A DNA stretch of 64,000 bases from Aphrocallistes beatrix (Eukaryota > Porifera > Hexactinellida > Sceptrulophora > Aphrocallistidae): contig OY725495.1 in assembly GCA_963281255.1 (NCBI GenBank), positions 4,216,001 to 4,280,000 of the forward strand, in the 5' to 3' direction. The notes below the pieces were generated by a model. That model did not search any database and was not told the origin of the DNA. It saw only the letters and a program-made list of their open reading frames with translations. The translations under genes were made by a program, and so were the position numbers. Of this stretch, positions 30,564 through 42,070 are shown piece by piece; the stretch's first letter is position 1, and the number at the start of each line of letters is the position of its first letter.

Positions 30564-31817
30564 ATGGCAAAAAGAACAAGTGTACCGTTAGAACCTGAGA
30601 CAGGGACTGAGTTATGTCGAGTTAAGCTAGAGGGAGGTTCATTGGGAGGATACAGAAGAGATATTCTAACCGAAAACCTTTCTGAGAGAGAAGGAGCTAT
30701 CTACAAATGTACGAAATGTAATGGAATAATGAAAGATGCTTCTATTTCAAGCACTGGAGAACAATTGTGTGTTTGCTGTAAGCGAAAAGATGAGCAAACC
30801 ATTCCAAATGCAAATGTCCGTAACACAATTCTATCATTGAAGTGTGCCTGTCCCTTATCCAAGCGAGGCTGTGAGTGGTTGGGTAGGCTGGAGATTGTGG
30901 AAAATCACCTGACTACATGTGGTTACGTGTACGAGTCGTGTCAGCTGTTGTGTGGCGTTGTGACAACACGTGATGAGATGGGAAGGCACGTGCGGGAGGA
31001 ATGCTCCCAACGTGAAGAGGCGTGTTTGCACTGTTCGGGAGTGCATAAGGTGTGTGAGATGGTAGAGCATGTGAAGGTGTGTGGGAAGGTATTCGTGTTG
31101 TGTGAATTGGGATGTGGGACACGTGTGCGTCGCGAGAGTATTTTGTTTCATCTCTCGAGTGAGTGTTCTGAAGAGTCAGTTGTTTGTCCGTATGAGAAGT
31201 ACAGGTGTGAAGTGGTGGGGTTAAAACGACGAGAGTTGAAACAACATTTGGAAGAGAATAGATGTCTACACACAGAACTGAAACTCAACGCAATGGAAGT
31301 GAATTATTTGAGACGAATACAAGAAATAGAGTCCAAATTTAAAAAAGAAATCGACATTAAAAACAGAGAAATTGAATTCTTAGAAAGTTTTCATATCAGA
31401 CATGAGAGTAAAGTGAAGTGGACTGTGAAGAAAATAGCAGAAACATTTAAACCGAATTCCGAGTGGTGCTATTCTGATTTATACGAAGTTGCAAGTTATA
31501 GCTTTCAGCTGAAAATTTTTAGTGATGCTCAGAATTTTACTATCTATTTCGATCTTACAATCGGACCTAATTATAAATCTTTAGAATGGCCTTTCAAAGC
31601 TATTTTTATCATACGAGTGGTTTGTCAGAGAGACATCAATAATTCTCTGATCTTCAAAAGCCCCCTGATAGTTTATCAGAGATCAGAATCTGAATCTCTG
31701 TTTGATACCCTACTAAGACCCATAGCTTCAATTCCTCTCTCCACAGATCTAAATGATTTTATCAAATCTAACAGTTTGGAGTTAGAAATTACAGTTCGTA
31801 TTCTGTTAAATATGTAA
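30564..31817 (+). CDS. TRAF-like protein, copy T7, most divergent MATH
   Basis: 417 residues beginning MAKRTS; the T-to-K change and R32 (YRRDI) are unique. RING remnant CTKC/CVCC, linker KRKDEQTIPNANV. The zinc-finger block is nearly identical to the other copies, whereas the coil (MEVNYLRRIQEIESKF) and the MATH domain are strongly diverged: SYSFQLKIFSDAQNF, IGPNYKSLEW, a longer loop YQRSESESLFDTLLRP. The conserved TATA leader is absent, so the copy may be transcribed from another promoter or be silent. Sharp similarity only in residues 1-232 fits a recent conversion of the 5' half onto an older gene. Confidence 0.85.
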   Translation: MAKRTSVPLEPETGTELCRVKLEGGSLGGYRRDILTENLSEREGAIYKCTKCNGIMKDASISSTGEQLCVCCKRKDEQTIPNANVRNTILSLKCACPLSKRGCEWLGRLEIVENHLTTCGYVYESCQLLCGVVTTRDEMGRHVREECSQREEACLHCSGVHKVCEMVEHVKVCGKVFVLCELGCGTRVRRESILFHLSSECSEESVVCPYEKYRCEVVGLKRRELKQHLEENRCLHTELKLNAMEVNYLRRIQEIESKFKKEIDIKNREIEFLESFHIRHESKVKWTVKKIAETFKPNSEWCYSDLYEVASYSFQLKIFSDAQNFTIYFDLTIGPNYKSLEWPFKAIFIIRVVCQRDINNSLIFKSPLIVYQRSESESLFDTLLRPIASIPLSTDLNDFIKSNSLELEITVRILLNM

Positions 31818-31854
31818 CTTGTTGTGCACAAACATTGATTATATTAGGATATGT

Positions 31855-34800
31855 TTATATAAGAATGTGTTGTTTGGTGGAGATGAAGCTAGATCGATCG
31901 ATTAATAACTTGCTAAATCTTAAATTATATTCTATAATATAGTCAAAGCAGAAGCCTAAATTTTCACGGAAAAATAACAAGTGGAATTCACAACAAAAGA
32001 ATCTTATATTCCGATTTATATGAATGGAACTGTTAAATTGGAGGAATAGCACAGCACAGGTAAAAATAAGCATAGCAGCTAAGAGAGCAGTGAGGGATAA
32101 CAAGAGAGTAGAACTGCCATAGGGAGTGTAGATCAACTGACAAGAATTCGATTCATTCGTTTTAACACCAGTCTCTTTACAAGTGTGTGAAGTTAGATCC
32201 ATCTCATAACCACATGCACACCCGCATACCAAAGACCCGATCGTGTTGCTACACACATGCTCACAACCTCCATTGTTTAATAGGCACTCGTCAATATCCA
32301 CACAACGAGTGGTGTTGACAAGAATGTATCCAAGAGGACAAGAGCAACTGTATGAACCGAGTCTATTGGTACACAGATGCTGACATGGATTGTACACGCA
32401 TTCATTGGTATCCACACAGGAAGTGTTATCTGTATCCAATATGTAGCCTTGCATGCATGAACAATGAAATGAACCGTTTGTGTTAGAGCAGACTTGTTCG
32501 CACTTTCCATTGTTAAACAGACACTCATCATTGTCAATGCAACTACCTCTGGTTGTTAAATTGAACCCATTAAAACAGTCACAAAGGTAGGACCCATTCG
32601 TATTCAGACAAATATGTTGACAGTTATGTGACCCATTCGTACACTCGTTTATATCTGTACAAGATTTCTCATCTGTGTCTAGGTTATATCCTTGTGCACA
32701 TGAACAAGTGAAAGATCCATTCGTGTTCTTACATTCCTGATCACATCCTCCGTTGTTATAAAGACATTCATCAATATCAGGACAGTTTCCTGTTGCATTT
32801 TCTTTGGATCTGGTGTGCCAGTCGCACAGATAAGAACCATTCGTATTAAGACAAACATCTTCGCACAAGTTTGTACCGTTAAGACATTCATTTATGTCAT
32901 TACAGGTCATATTATGGGTATCCAGGTTGTATCCAGGTTGACAGGTACAGTAATATGAACCGTTAGTATTGATACAATTCTGCTCACAGCCTCCGTTACT
33001 GATAAGACATTCATCTCTATCCTGGCAGCTTCCCATTCCTAGGAAATCGAATCCAACGGAACAGTTGCATTCATAGGATCCATCCGTGTTAAGACATATA
33101 TGCTGACAAACATTGGTATCATTATTCGCACACTCATCTACATCGAAGCAAGAAGTTCCATCCGTATCCAGATAGTATCCATCAGAGCAAGAACAGTAGA
33201 ACGAACCATTGGTATTAGTACACATATCTTCACAGCCATCGTTACCAAAAAGGCACTCATCTATGTCAAAACAACTGCCAGTAATTGCTAGGATAAAACC
33301 ATGGATGCAGTCGCAGTCATAAGACCCTATAGTATTCCTGCATATCTGCTGGCATCTGTGTGTCATTGATGAACATTCGTTAATATCAGAACAGGATGTG
33401 TTATCAGGTTCTAGACCATATCCTGGAGCACATGAACAATAGTACGAGCCGTTTGTATTGGAACAAGTCTGGTCACAATCTCCGTTATTATGAAGGCATT
33501 CATCAATATCTACACAAGCTCTTGTAGCTGTTAAAACGAACCCATTGAAGCAGTTGCAGATGTAGGATCCTATCGTATTGAGGCATATTTGCTGGCATCC
33601 ATGTGTTGGAAGTGAACACTCGTTAACATCCATACATGATCTAACATCCAGACCTAGCTTGTATCCTTGACCACATGAACATGAGAATGAACCAATACTG
33701 TTACTGCAAGTTTGGTTACAGCCTCCGTTACTGAAAAGACATTCATTCGTGTCTTGACACGACTTGTTATTTGAAGCTAAGCTGTATCCCTGAACACATG
33801 AACAGTTGTAAGATCCTACTGTATTAGTGCAGTTGTGTTCACAACCTGCTTTATCAACAAGGCATTCATCAATGTCTGTGCAGTTGTTTGGTGAAATTTC
33901 TTTGAATCCAGGAAAGCAGTCGCAAAAGTATGAACCATTATTGTTGTTACATCTGTAAGGGCACAAACTAGAATTATTCGAACACTCGTCTATGTCTAGA
34001 CAAGATTTTCCGTCTAAATCCAAGTAATATCCTTGAAAGCAAGAACAGTTATAAGAACCATATGCGTTAATACAGATATGGTCACAAGTTCCAACTATAA
34101 GACATTCATCAATATCTAAAGTCTTCTGCTGCATTCAAAGCGAATCCTGTAAAACAGTCGCAAATATAGGAACCAGGATTGTTGCTACATCTGTAAGGGC
34201 ATAAACTAGCATTATTCAAACACTCATCGATATCCAGACAAGTTCTCCCATTTGAAGACAAATTAAATCCTTCACGGCAAGTACAGTAATAAGAACCAAC
34301 TGTATCAACACAATCGTGTTCACAGCCTCCATTGTATGCAATGCACTCATTCCTATCTGAACAATTCTTTGACCCAATCAAAATGAATCCTGTATGGCAA
34401 GTACAATTGAAAGATCCTTCGACATTGTTGCATATCTGTTGGCAGTCGTGAAGTTTCTCACTGCATTCATTGATATCAATACAACTTTTCCCATCTGATG
34501 TAAGATTGTAACCGTTGATACATGAACAGTAGAATAACCCATTATCACGACAGCAGTTGTGAGCACACCCTCCATTGTTAATTGCACACAAGTCGATATG
34601 ACACTCATTTCCATCCATATAGTACCCATCTCTACATTCACACGAAACCCCATTGTTTCTGTTTAAACATAAGCTATTAACTGGACACACAAAAGACTTG
34701 TTAAAGCATTGATATGATTCTGTAGTGCAATTCTGGTAGAGCGAACTGTTGGCAATATATTCACCGCTTAAACCATTCCGAGCAGAGCATTTTCCATTTA

Positions 34801-35813
34801 CAGTCCAGTTGAACATCTGAGATACATAAGACAGCCACTGCATGTTACATTCACAAGTTAATGGATTGTCATAAGCTGAAACCACATTCAGATTTGGCTG
34901 TTGCTGAAAAAAACTTGAACCGAGTTCTGTCAAACCGCAGGAATAAAAACCGATAGCAATTAAGCTTGGAAAAAGTGTGTATTGGAACCTTTCTATGTTA
35001 ATCGAGAAGTAGAAACTGGCTTGTGAGAGAAACCAAACCTTCAAATGCTCTGTCTTCAATGACAGTTGTAGTGTAGAGTAGGACATAGAGAACAACTAAC
35101 CTTGTACATCTTATAAGTTGGTTGGAATATATACGGTCAAACTTCCCTATGTGGAGGTATGTTAGACTTGGAAAAGGATCGAAAGTGTTGGGAGTTAGTG
35201 TGCACCAAGGAAAGTTGGCTTCTAAATGGAGAGTTGTAACATTAGGGAAATGATAAGAGCTGTTTAGTTGGCAAGGAACACTGAAAGGTAGAATAATATC
35301 AAAACAAAATATTTGTTCTAAGTAACTGTGGGAAATTTGAAACAATTCAAAGCTTCTAAATTCCGTTTTTGATAACCACAGAGATTTAACTTTTGGGAGA
35401 TAAGTGAGAAGATCTGATTGAATCATATAGATAGACTTTGAAGAGGAAAAGGAAACAGACAATAAATACAGGTGAAACCGACTCCATTCAATACGTATCA
35501 TTGTACTATCATCGCTCGGGTAATAACGAAATAGAACCGTAGTGATATTATCACTAATGTCAAGGATAATATTTCCCCCATAAACCTCTCGAGTTATATG
35601 AAAGCGGATAGAGGTATAGGATCGTGACAAAAAGTAGTAAGCTTCTCTACTACACTCTGTGATAGCGTTACTGATACGCGGAGCATCTGTTGAATAGAAA
35701 TAACAGTCCAGACAGTCAAAAGAATCGCGACATCGAAGCTCATTGGTTGAACAGGGATGTCCCTCCACTTGATGAACTTGAAAGAGAAATAAGAAAACAA
35801 AAAGAAATTGCAT
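31855..35813 (-). pseudogene. LRR/EGF-repeat type I membrane protein with two small frame breaks
   Basis: The start is the ATG at 35813, giving a signal peptide (MQFLFVFLFLFQVHQVEG). Leucine-rich repeats follow, then an LRR C-terminal cap (NPLTCECNMQWLSYV), one ordinary EGF, and about 20 EGF-like repeats, most calcium-binding (D-I-D/N-E-C starts, CxCxxGY ends). A transmembrane helix (LLLSLTALLAAMLIFTCAVLF) and a short tail end at 31855. The reading frame shifts twice: within the last LRR at about 35010-35030, and in an EGF repeat at about 34115-34130, where the sixth Cys is lost. Either the gene is recently dead, or the two indels are assembly errors or alleles; the rest is clean. Such proteins act as cell-surface adhesion or recognition molecules. 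Tandem EGF repeats could also mispair in assembly. Confidence 0.75.
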
Positions 35814-36414
35814 TTCGAATGTTGTGTTTTGTTTACCTCTCAGCCTTTTGTATACACACAGCACTGCTTCCGGGATGTATGCATATAATTGGAACTTAGT
35901 TCATGTTAGTTCTTATTCCTTAACTTAAAGCTTGGGATTTTATGAATGTTTCAGTCTCATGTGATGTTTTGTAACTAGACTGAAAATGATAAAATAGTCG
36001 CATGACAGACTAAGTACACATACATATTTTCAATCATGCTGTTGTATATCTTGTTTGTTATTGCTAACTTAAATGCGAATTAATTTTAATATATACGTAC
36101 GTGATTTCAAAACTGTGGAACTACAACTGTTGTTATCTGAGTTCAGATTCGAATTATTCTTTCCTATTCCATGTAGAATATAATGTGTAGTTGTCACATG
36201 TATCAAATTTATGCATAAGATATCCCAAGTTCAAGCTAACTAAGTCATAACACAGGTTGGATTCTCCTTATTCACAATTATTCAGTGGAACTATGAATTA
36301 ATGATGTCTCCCAACTCTCTACTTTACTTAATATGGCATTCTCAGTGTAAACACATGATATCCTAGCGTGGTAGTAAATACCCATTAGCTCCTAGTCCTG
36401 AGGGAACTTAGCTT
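35814..36414. other. Shared upstream region of two divergent genes
   Basis: No gene seen between the LRR/EGF gene (-) and the NHL gene (+). The two are divergently transcribed from this region of about 650 bp. Confidence 0.5.
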
Positions 36415-36422
36415 TATAAATA
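36415..36422 (+). promoter_or_regulatory. TATA box of the second NHL gene
   Basis: TATAAATA, 52 bp before the ATG, almost the same spacing as in the TRAF-like genes although the surrounding leader is unrelated. Confidence 0.5.
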
Positions 36423-36466
36423 GTAACACGAAACTAATAATTTAATATTAAATAACAAAGACGGTA

Positions 36467-37621
36467 ATGGCTTCGAAAGTGTCTGAATGCGCCGAAGCAA
36501 ACCTATTCAGCACAGTTGAGTTCTCCATCAATTCTACATTCCAGTTCCTGATACACAAACTGACAGAGAGACGGGACAAACTGCTGGTAGAGTTGTACGA
36601 TATTAAAATGAATTACTTCAACAAAGAAGAGACACGGAAGAAACATCTCAACGATCTGGATCAGCTGATCAAACAGATGGAAGACATTTGCATTGAACAG
36701 AACAAAATAGCAAAACTTCAAGAAGAACACATCGCCAATACAAAGAAAGAAAGAGACCAGTATCGTACCCCTACCTCCCTCCCACTCCCATTCTTCAACA
36801 CAGCTAACCTGGTGCAGTTGCAGCAACAGATTTCCACGTTTGGTGAGTTGAACGATGCGACTACTCATTACAGCACAAGACTGGAGCCGTTTAGGAGTAT
36901 AGGAGAGAAGTGTGCGTTCAACAGACCGTATGGCGTAGCTATAGACGGGAAAGGAAATATGTACGTAGTAGATTCGCGTAATAATAAAGTGCAGGTAATT
37001 CACGTGGATGGTCATCTCATTACTGAGTATGGGAAAGGAGAAATAAAGTCTCCTCACGGTATAGCTTTGTACGAAGATTTCCTCTTCGTGAGTGTTGAGA
37101 AATGTGTGTATAAATACTCCATACTTAGCCCAGGTAAGTCCGTGTGTAAGAGCGAGGTAGCACTCAATGATTCGCAGGGAATATGCGTAGATGAAAATGA
37201 AGTGTTTGTAGCTGATTGTTCCAATAACAGAATCGTTGTGTTCAATTTAGATCTAAAGTTTATCAGAAATTTAGGAGAAGGGAATCTTTTTGAACCTGGC
37301 GATGTTAAGATTAATTTTGATAAAGTTTTTGTAGCAGATAATAGTGAGGAAAATTCTATTCACATATTTTCCAAATCTGGAGACCTCCTGAATAATATGA
37401 TTTACATGAAAGATGGTACGCAATCCTCAAAATTTCTCTGTTTTGATAAATTTAATAATATCATTATAAGCGATTGCCTAGGTAGGATGATACAGGTGCA
37501 CACATCTGATGGAGAGTTTGTGCATAGAATTCAGTGTAGTTACAGACCCACCGGAATAGCAGTGAACCAAGACAATATTATTTGTATAGACAGTGACTAT
37601 CATCTGATTCACTTCTATTAG
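36467..37621 (+). CDS. Coiled-coil NHL-repeat protein, second gene
   Basis: 384 residues, single exon. Residues 1-125 form a helical, Glu/Lys/Gln-rich region (KLTERRDKLLVELYDIK, KKHLNDLDQLIKQMEDI). Residues about 145-384 are NHL blades: YGVAIDGKGNMYVVDSRNNKVQVI, HGIALYEDFLFVSV, GICVDENEVFVADCSNNRIVV and further degenerate repeats. It has the same layout as the gene at 14066 but low identity, so they are ancient paralogues. No RING or B-box. It lies in the centre of the window, between the + and - halves of the TRAF-like array. Confidence 0.85.
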   Translation: MASKVSECAEANLFSTVEFSINSTFQFLIHKLTERRDKLLVELYDIKMNYFNKEETRKKHLNDLDQLIKQMEDICIEQNKIAKLQEEHIANTKKERDQYRTPTSLPLPFFNTANLVQLQQQISTFGELNDATTHYSTRLEPFRSIGEKCAFNRPYGVAIDGKGNMYVVDSRNNKVQVIHVDGHLITEYGKGEIKSPHGIALYEDFLFVSVEKCVYKYSILSPGKSVCKSEVALNDSQGICVDENEVFVADCSNNRIVVFNLDLKFIRNLGEGNLFEPGDVKINFDKVFVADNSEENSIHIFSKSGDLLNNMIYMKDGTQSSKFLCFDKFNNIIISDCLGRMIQVHTSDGEFVHRIQCSYRPTGIAVNQDNIICIDSDYHLIHFY

Positions 37622-37729
37622 ATGTTTATTATTATCGTCTATTTGCGTAAATTTGTTGTGTATTTTATCATTAAATTGTTTCTATGTAACGTTATCAGTA
37701 TTTATATGGGATAATAAATCAATAATTAT

Positions 37730-38069
37730 AATGTGCAACGAATTGATTGAAGAAATTTCCAGGCACAGAAAGCTGATTTTTTTAGTCTTTTGGAATTATG
37801 ACGTCATTGTCACTTTATTGATAAATTTCAGTTTTTCAACTATAACTCTGAAATTTTAATAGAATGTGTATATCAATATACATCACATATGCTGTAACCA
37901 TCATCAATAGTTATGATGTTATCATTATGCATCAAAATTTTTAAAAATTGACAATTTTGGTGATTTTTCGTGCGATATCGATTATAACAGTAGGACAGGT
38001 GTATTTAGAGATGTTATCTCCCTTATAATTAATCAATGTGACCCCAAGCAAGCAAGCGAAGCGCGCTTG
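37730..38069 (+). mobile_element. Helitron-like element (type 2), short copy
   Basis: It has AACGAATTGATTGAAGAAAT at the 5' side, a TGACGTCA palindrome at about 37799, the CATCATAT/GATGTTAT region, and ends GCGAAGCGCGCTTG before a T. The middle hairpins of the longer copies are missing. Confidence 0.55.
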
Positions 38070-38179
38070 TCTATATTATATCATAACTTGAATACAAATG
38101 AAAATACGTTAAGAATAAGAAATATAAATAAATGTGTAAACTAGAAGCATTTAGGAAGCAAATAATGTTTGTAACTAAA

Positions 38180-39489
38180 CTAAATATTGTTGAGAATTCG
38201 AACTGTAATCTCCAACTCCAAACTGTCTGATTCAATGAACTCTTTCAATTTTGTAGAGAAAGGAATTGAAGTTATTATATGACCCCAGCGATATATATGT
38301 GACCAGAAACTCATATATTCCTCTTTAGATAAAACTATCAGAGGACTTTTGAAGATCAGAGAATTCTTGATGTCTCTATGACAAACCACTCGTGTGATAA
38401 AAATAGCTTTGAAAGGCCAATCTAATAAATCATAATTAACTCCACTTCTAGGATCGAATTCAATTATAAAATTATGAGCATCAGAATAATGACCCAACTT
38501 AAATCTATGACCTGCAACTACATAGTAATCTGAACGATATTCGTTAGAATGGAGAGATTAGGCTTAAGCTTCTTAACAAATTCACTTATAGTCCACATCA
38601 CTTTATTTTCATGCCTGACCTGAACTTCTTCTTTCAATAATTCGATTTCTTTAACATTCGTTTTCAGTTCATTTTCAAAAGATTCGACTTGTTTTTCGAG
38701 TAATTCATTCTTTTTAACAATCAAACCAAAACCTAATTGACTTTCTTCAAACTTCTCCTTAAAAGCAGCGAGTTTCAGTTCTGTGTGTAGAGATCTATTC
38801 TCTTCTAAATGTTTTTTCAACTCTCGTCGTTTTAACCCCACCACTTCACACCTGTACTCATACGGACACACAACTGACTCTTCAGAACACTCACTCTCGA
38901 GATGAAACAAAATACTTTCGCGACACACACGTGTCCCACATCCCAATTCACACAACACGAATACCTTCCCACACACCTTCACATGCTCTACCATCTCACA
39001 CACCTTATGCACTCCCGAACAGTGCAAACACGCCTCTTCACGTTGGGAGCATTCCTCCCTCACGTGCCTTCCCATCTCATCACGTGTTGTCACAACGCCA
39101 CACAACAGCTGACACGACTCGTACACGTGACCACATGTAGTCAGGTGATTTTCTACACTCTCCAGCCTACCCAACCACTCACAGCCTCGCTTGGATAAAG
39201 GACAGACACACTTCAATGGCAGAATATTATTTCTGAGTAATTCGAATGGGTTAATATTCTCATCTTCTCGCTTACAAATAACGCACAATTGTTCTCCATT
39301 GTTGGAAATAGAAGCGTCTTTCATTATTCCTTTACATCTCAGACACGTTAGCATGGAAGATTCTCTCTCAGAAAGGTTTTCGGTTAGAATATCACTTCTG
39401 TATCCTCCCAATGAACCTCCCTCTAGCTTAACTCGACATAACTCAGTCCCTGTCTCAGGTTCTAACGGTACACTTGTTCTTGTTGCCAT
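38180..39489 (-). pseudogene. TRAF-like copy T8, single frameshift in the MATH domain
   Basis: The frame is open from the ATG at 39489 through leader, RING remnant (CLRC, CVIC), a diverged linker (ENINPFELLRNN), zinc fingers and a mid-length coil (with EESQLGFGLIVKK). It shifts at about 38548, where one base appears to be missing just after the start of MATH (PNLS). The remaining MATH part, from HSNEYRSDYY to LNNI, is intact in the other frame down to 38180. One further finger difference is a lost Lys (CPYEYRCE). If the missing base is a sequencing error the gene would be complete; otherwise it makes a protein lacking receptor binding. Confidence 0.8.
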
Positions 39490-39532
39490 CAATATCAGTT
39501 CAATTACAAATAAATATCAATTCTCTAAATGC

Positions 39533-39540
39533 TATTTATA
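39533..39540 (-). promoter_or_regulatory. TATA box of T8
   Basis: TATAAATA on the - strand, 51 bp before the ATG. Confidence 0.55.
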
Positions 39541-39668
39541 GCAAACACATCATTTAAATACATATACTTTCAAGGGTATCAACTTGAAATCAGATATGGC
39601 GGAGATCTTAAAGGAGAATAATTATAGTAACATTTCCTTCATGTACTCAACTAATGAACGTTATTTAT

Positions 39669-39741
39669 CAAGCACGCTTTGCGACTTGGGAATCGAGACT
39701 AGCGAACACTTTGTGTTCGCAGAATCGTCCTGTAAGCATGT
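39669..39741 (-). mobile_element. Degenerate Helitron-like hairpin cluster
   Basis: Diverged counterpart of 42009-42070, at the same relative position between a C copy and a T copy. The GCGAACACTTTGTGTTCGC hairpin is well kept. Confidence 0.4.
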
Positions 39742-39901
39742 GAATGTCAACAAATTTAGAAATGAATGAAAAAGATAAAATATAATTTTATATTTCGGAT
39801 AAGTTAACAACATCATCATAAACTACTCATACACAGAATCCAGTATAATCTTGATATCGATTTACTCAGTTTGAGTAATATTAAAGGGAATCAATAACTC
39901 A

Positions 39902-40038
39902 TTATTTAGCAATAACGGCACAGGCCAGACTCTTCATTCTCTCTCGTATCAGTCTAGGATGTCCCTGGTTCTCTCGGACACAATCGAAACCCGAATGCTC
40001 GTACAAACAAGAAATGTGAGAGAAGTAGATGAGTCCAT
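39902..40038 (-). pseudogene. Cytochrome b5 protein relic, copy C3, interior deleted
   Basis: The first 15 codons of the C gene (through FLVCTSI) are fused at about 39993/39994 directly to its last 30 or so codons (from the FDCVRE region). About 1.26 kb, including all membrane segments and the heme-binding HPGG, is gone. The fusion changes the frame. The 5' and 3' flanks are still recognisable, so this was a complete copy of the C-T cassette before the deletion. Confidence 0.85.
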
Positions 40039-40533
40039 TAATCGCTAAAAATTAAATTATATTTACAATTCAAGAAGGACTGGTATTCTATCGATAATGA
40101 TCTCATACAGAAACGTGAATGTAATTGTACTGTAAATTTCAGATATCTAATAGTGAATGTTAGTTTGAAAACATTTTTCGGCACACAAGCTGTAAATACT
40201 TGAATAATAAAAGCGTGACATAAGGAGGGAAGGGAATCTAATCAGTGGATTTTGCGTTACGTAACGTTTGAGATTGTCTTTGCTGGATAATTACTGTTAG
40301 ACTAACTTGTATAAGAATCTGAGTATATAATAAAACAAATGTTGTCTACTTCCAGGGGCTTCACCCCTAAACTCCACTAGTTGCACCTCCCAGCCCACAG
40401 TTACAACACCCTTCTTTTAAAAATTCTAGATTCGTCCCTGTAAGAGAGAATGAAAATCCAATAGGAATAGTAAAACACGTAAATGTAAACAAGAAACATT
40501 TAGGAAGAAAATAATGTTCGTAATTAAAATTAT
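40039..40533. other. Spacer between T9 and C3
   Basis: No gene. It resembles diverged C upstream DNA and, at its right end, the 3' flank of T9. Confidence 0.45.
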
Positions 40534-41817
40534 TTATTTTTTGAGAATTCGAACTGTAACCTGCAACTCCAAACTGTCTGATTTAATGAACTCTTTCAAA
40601 TCTGTAGAGAGAGGAATTGAAGCTATTTTAGGAGGATAGAGATACCAGGCATATTGCTCTTTAGATAAAACTATCAGAGGACTTTTGAAGATCAGAGAAT
40701 TCTTGATGTCTCTATGACAAACCACTCGTGTGATAAAAATAGCTTTGAAAGGCCATTCTAACGAATCGTAATTATCTCCTCTTCTAGGAACGAATTTAAT
40801 CCTAAAATTAAGAGCATCAGAATCATGAATAAACGCAAATTCATAACCTGCAACTATATATAAATCTGAGTAGCTAAGACTGAGTTTAGGTTTAAACTTC
40901 TTAGTAAATTCATTTATAGTCCACTTCACTTTGCCATAATTTCTGAGAGAAGGATCTTTCAAGAGTTCAACTTCCTCAGTTAAAGTCTGTATTTCTTCAT
41001 TTTTAATCTCTATCTCAACTTTTAATCCTTTGACCTCGCTTGCAAAGATTTCGACATTTTTCATAGAATTCTCAAACTTTTCTCCCAAATCAATGAGTTT
41101 CAGTTCTGTGTGTAGACATCTATTCTCTTCCAAATGTTGTTTCAACTCTCGTCGTTTTAACTCCACCACTTCACACCTGTACTTCTCATACGGACACACA
41201 ACTGACTCTTCAGAACACTCACTCGAGAGATGAAACAAAATACTCTCGCGACGCACACGTGTCCCACATCCCAATTCACACAACACGAATACCTTCCCAC
41301 ACACCTTCACATGCTCTACCATCTCACACACCTTATGCACTCCCGAACAGTGCAAACACGCCTCTTCACGTTGGGAGCATTCCTCCCGCACGTGCCTTCC
41401 CATCTCATCACGTGTTGTCACAACGCCACACAACAGCTGACACGACTCATACACGTGACCACATGTAGTCAGGTGATTTTTCACAATCTCCAGCCTACCC
41501 AACCACTCACAGCCTCGCTTGGATAAGGGACAGGCACACTTCAATGATAGAATTGTGTTACGGACATTTTCATTCGGATTCGTCTGTTCATCTTTTCGCT
41601 TACAACAAAAGCACAACTGTTTTCCTTTGTTGGAAATCGATGCGTCTTTCATTATTCCATTACATTTCAGACACGTTAGCATGCTATTTTCTCTCTCAGA
41701 AAGGTTTTCGATTAGAATATCACTTCTGTATCCTCCCAATGAACCTCCCTCTAGCTTAACTCGACATAGCTCAGTCCCTGTCTCAGGTTCTAACGGTACA
41801 CTTGTTCTTGTTGCCAT
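40534..41817 (-). CDS. TRAF-like protein, copy T9
   Basis: 427 residues. RING remnant CLKC/CFCC, linker KRKDEQTNPNENV. One finger-block change, VVELKRRELK for VVGLKRRELK. The coil (about 233-295) contains a segment found nowhere else here (MKNVEIFASEVKGLKVEIEIKNEEIQTL). The MATH domain has LSYSDLYIVAGYEFAFIHDSDALNF and the YAWYLYPPK loop, which is almost that of T6 (YVWYLYPPK) although the coils differ, another sign of segment exchange. The last residues are ILKK, one or two shorter than the norm. C2 is immediately upstream. Confidence 0.85.
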   Translation of the reverse strand: MATRTSVPLEPETGTELCRVKLEGGSLGGYRSDILIENLSERENSMLTCLKCNGIMKDASISNKGKQLCFCCKRKDEQTNPNENVRNTILSLKCACPLSKRGCEWLGRLEIVKNHLTTCGHVYESCQLLCGVVTTRDEMGRHVREECSQREEACLHCSGVHKVCEMVEHVKVCGKVFVLCELGCGTRVRRESILFHLSSECSEESVVCPYEKYRCEVVELKRRELKQHLEENRCLHTELKLIDLGEKFENSMKNVEIFASEVKGLKVEIEIKNEEIQTLTEEVELLKDPSLRNYGKVKWTINEFTKKFKPKLSLSYSDLYIVAGYEFAFIHDSDALNFRIKFVPRRGDNYDSLEWPFKAIFITRVVCHRDIKNSLIFKSPLIVLSKEQYAWYLYPPKIASIPLSTDLKEFIKSDSLELQVTVRILKK

Positions 41818-41860
41818 CAGTATCAGTTCAATCAGAAATGAATATTAATTCTTTAAATGC

Positions 41861-41868
41861 TATTTATA
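41861..41868 (-). promoter_or_regulatory. TATA box of T9
   Basis: TATAAATA on the - strand, 51 bp before the ATG. Confidence 0.6.
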
Positions 41869-42008
41869 GAAAAAAATAAATCATTTGAATACATATAGTT
41901 TCAAGGATATTTAATTTGAAATCGAATATGGCAGAGATTTAAAGGAATACGTAATCATAATACTTGTATAATAATATTTTCCAATTCCCTTTAAACAATA
42001 TTATTTAA

Positions 42009-42070
42009 CAAGCGCGCTTTGCAGCTCGGTAGCAAACTCTTTGTGCTCGCAGATTCGCACTGTGGGTGTC
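42009..42070 (-). mobile_element. Helitron-like 3' end between C2 and T9
   Basis: GCGCGCTTG then T on the - strand, with diverged hairpins. A similar insertion lies between C1 and T3 at 7672. Confidence 0.45.
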
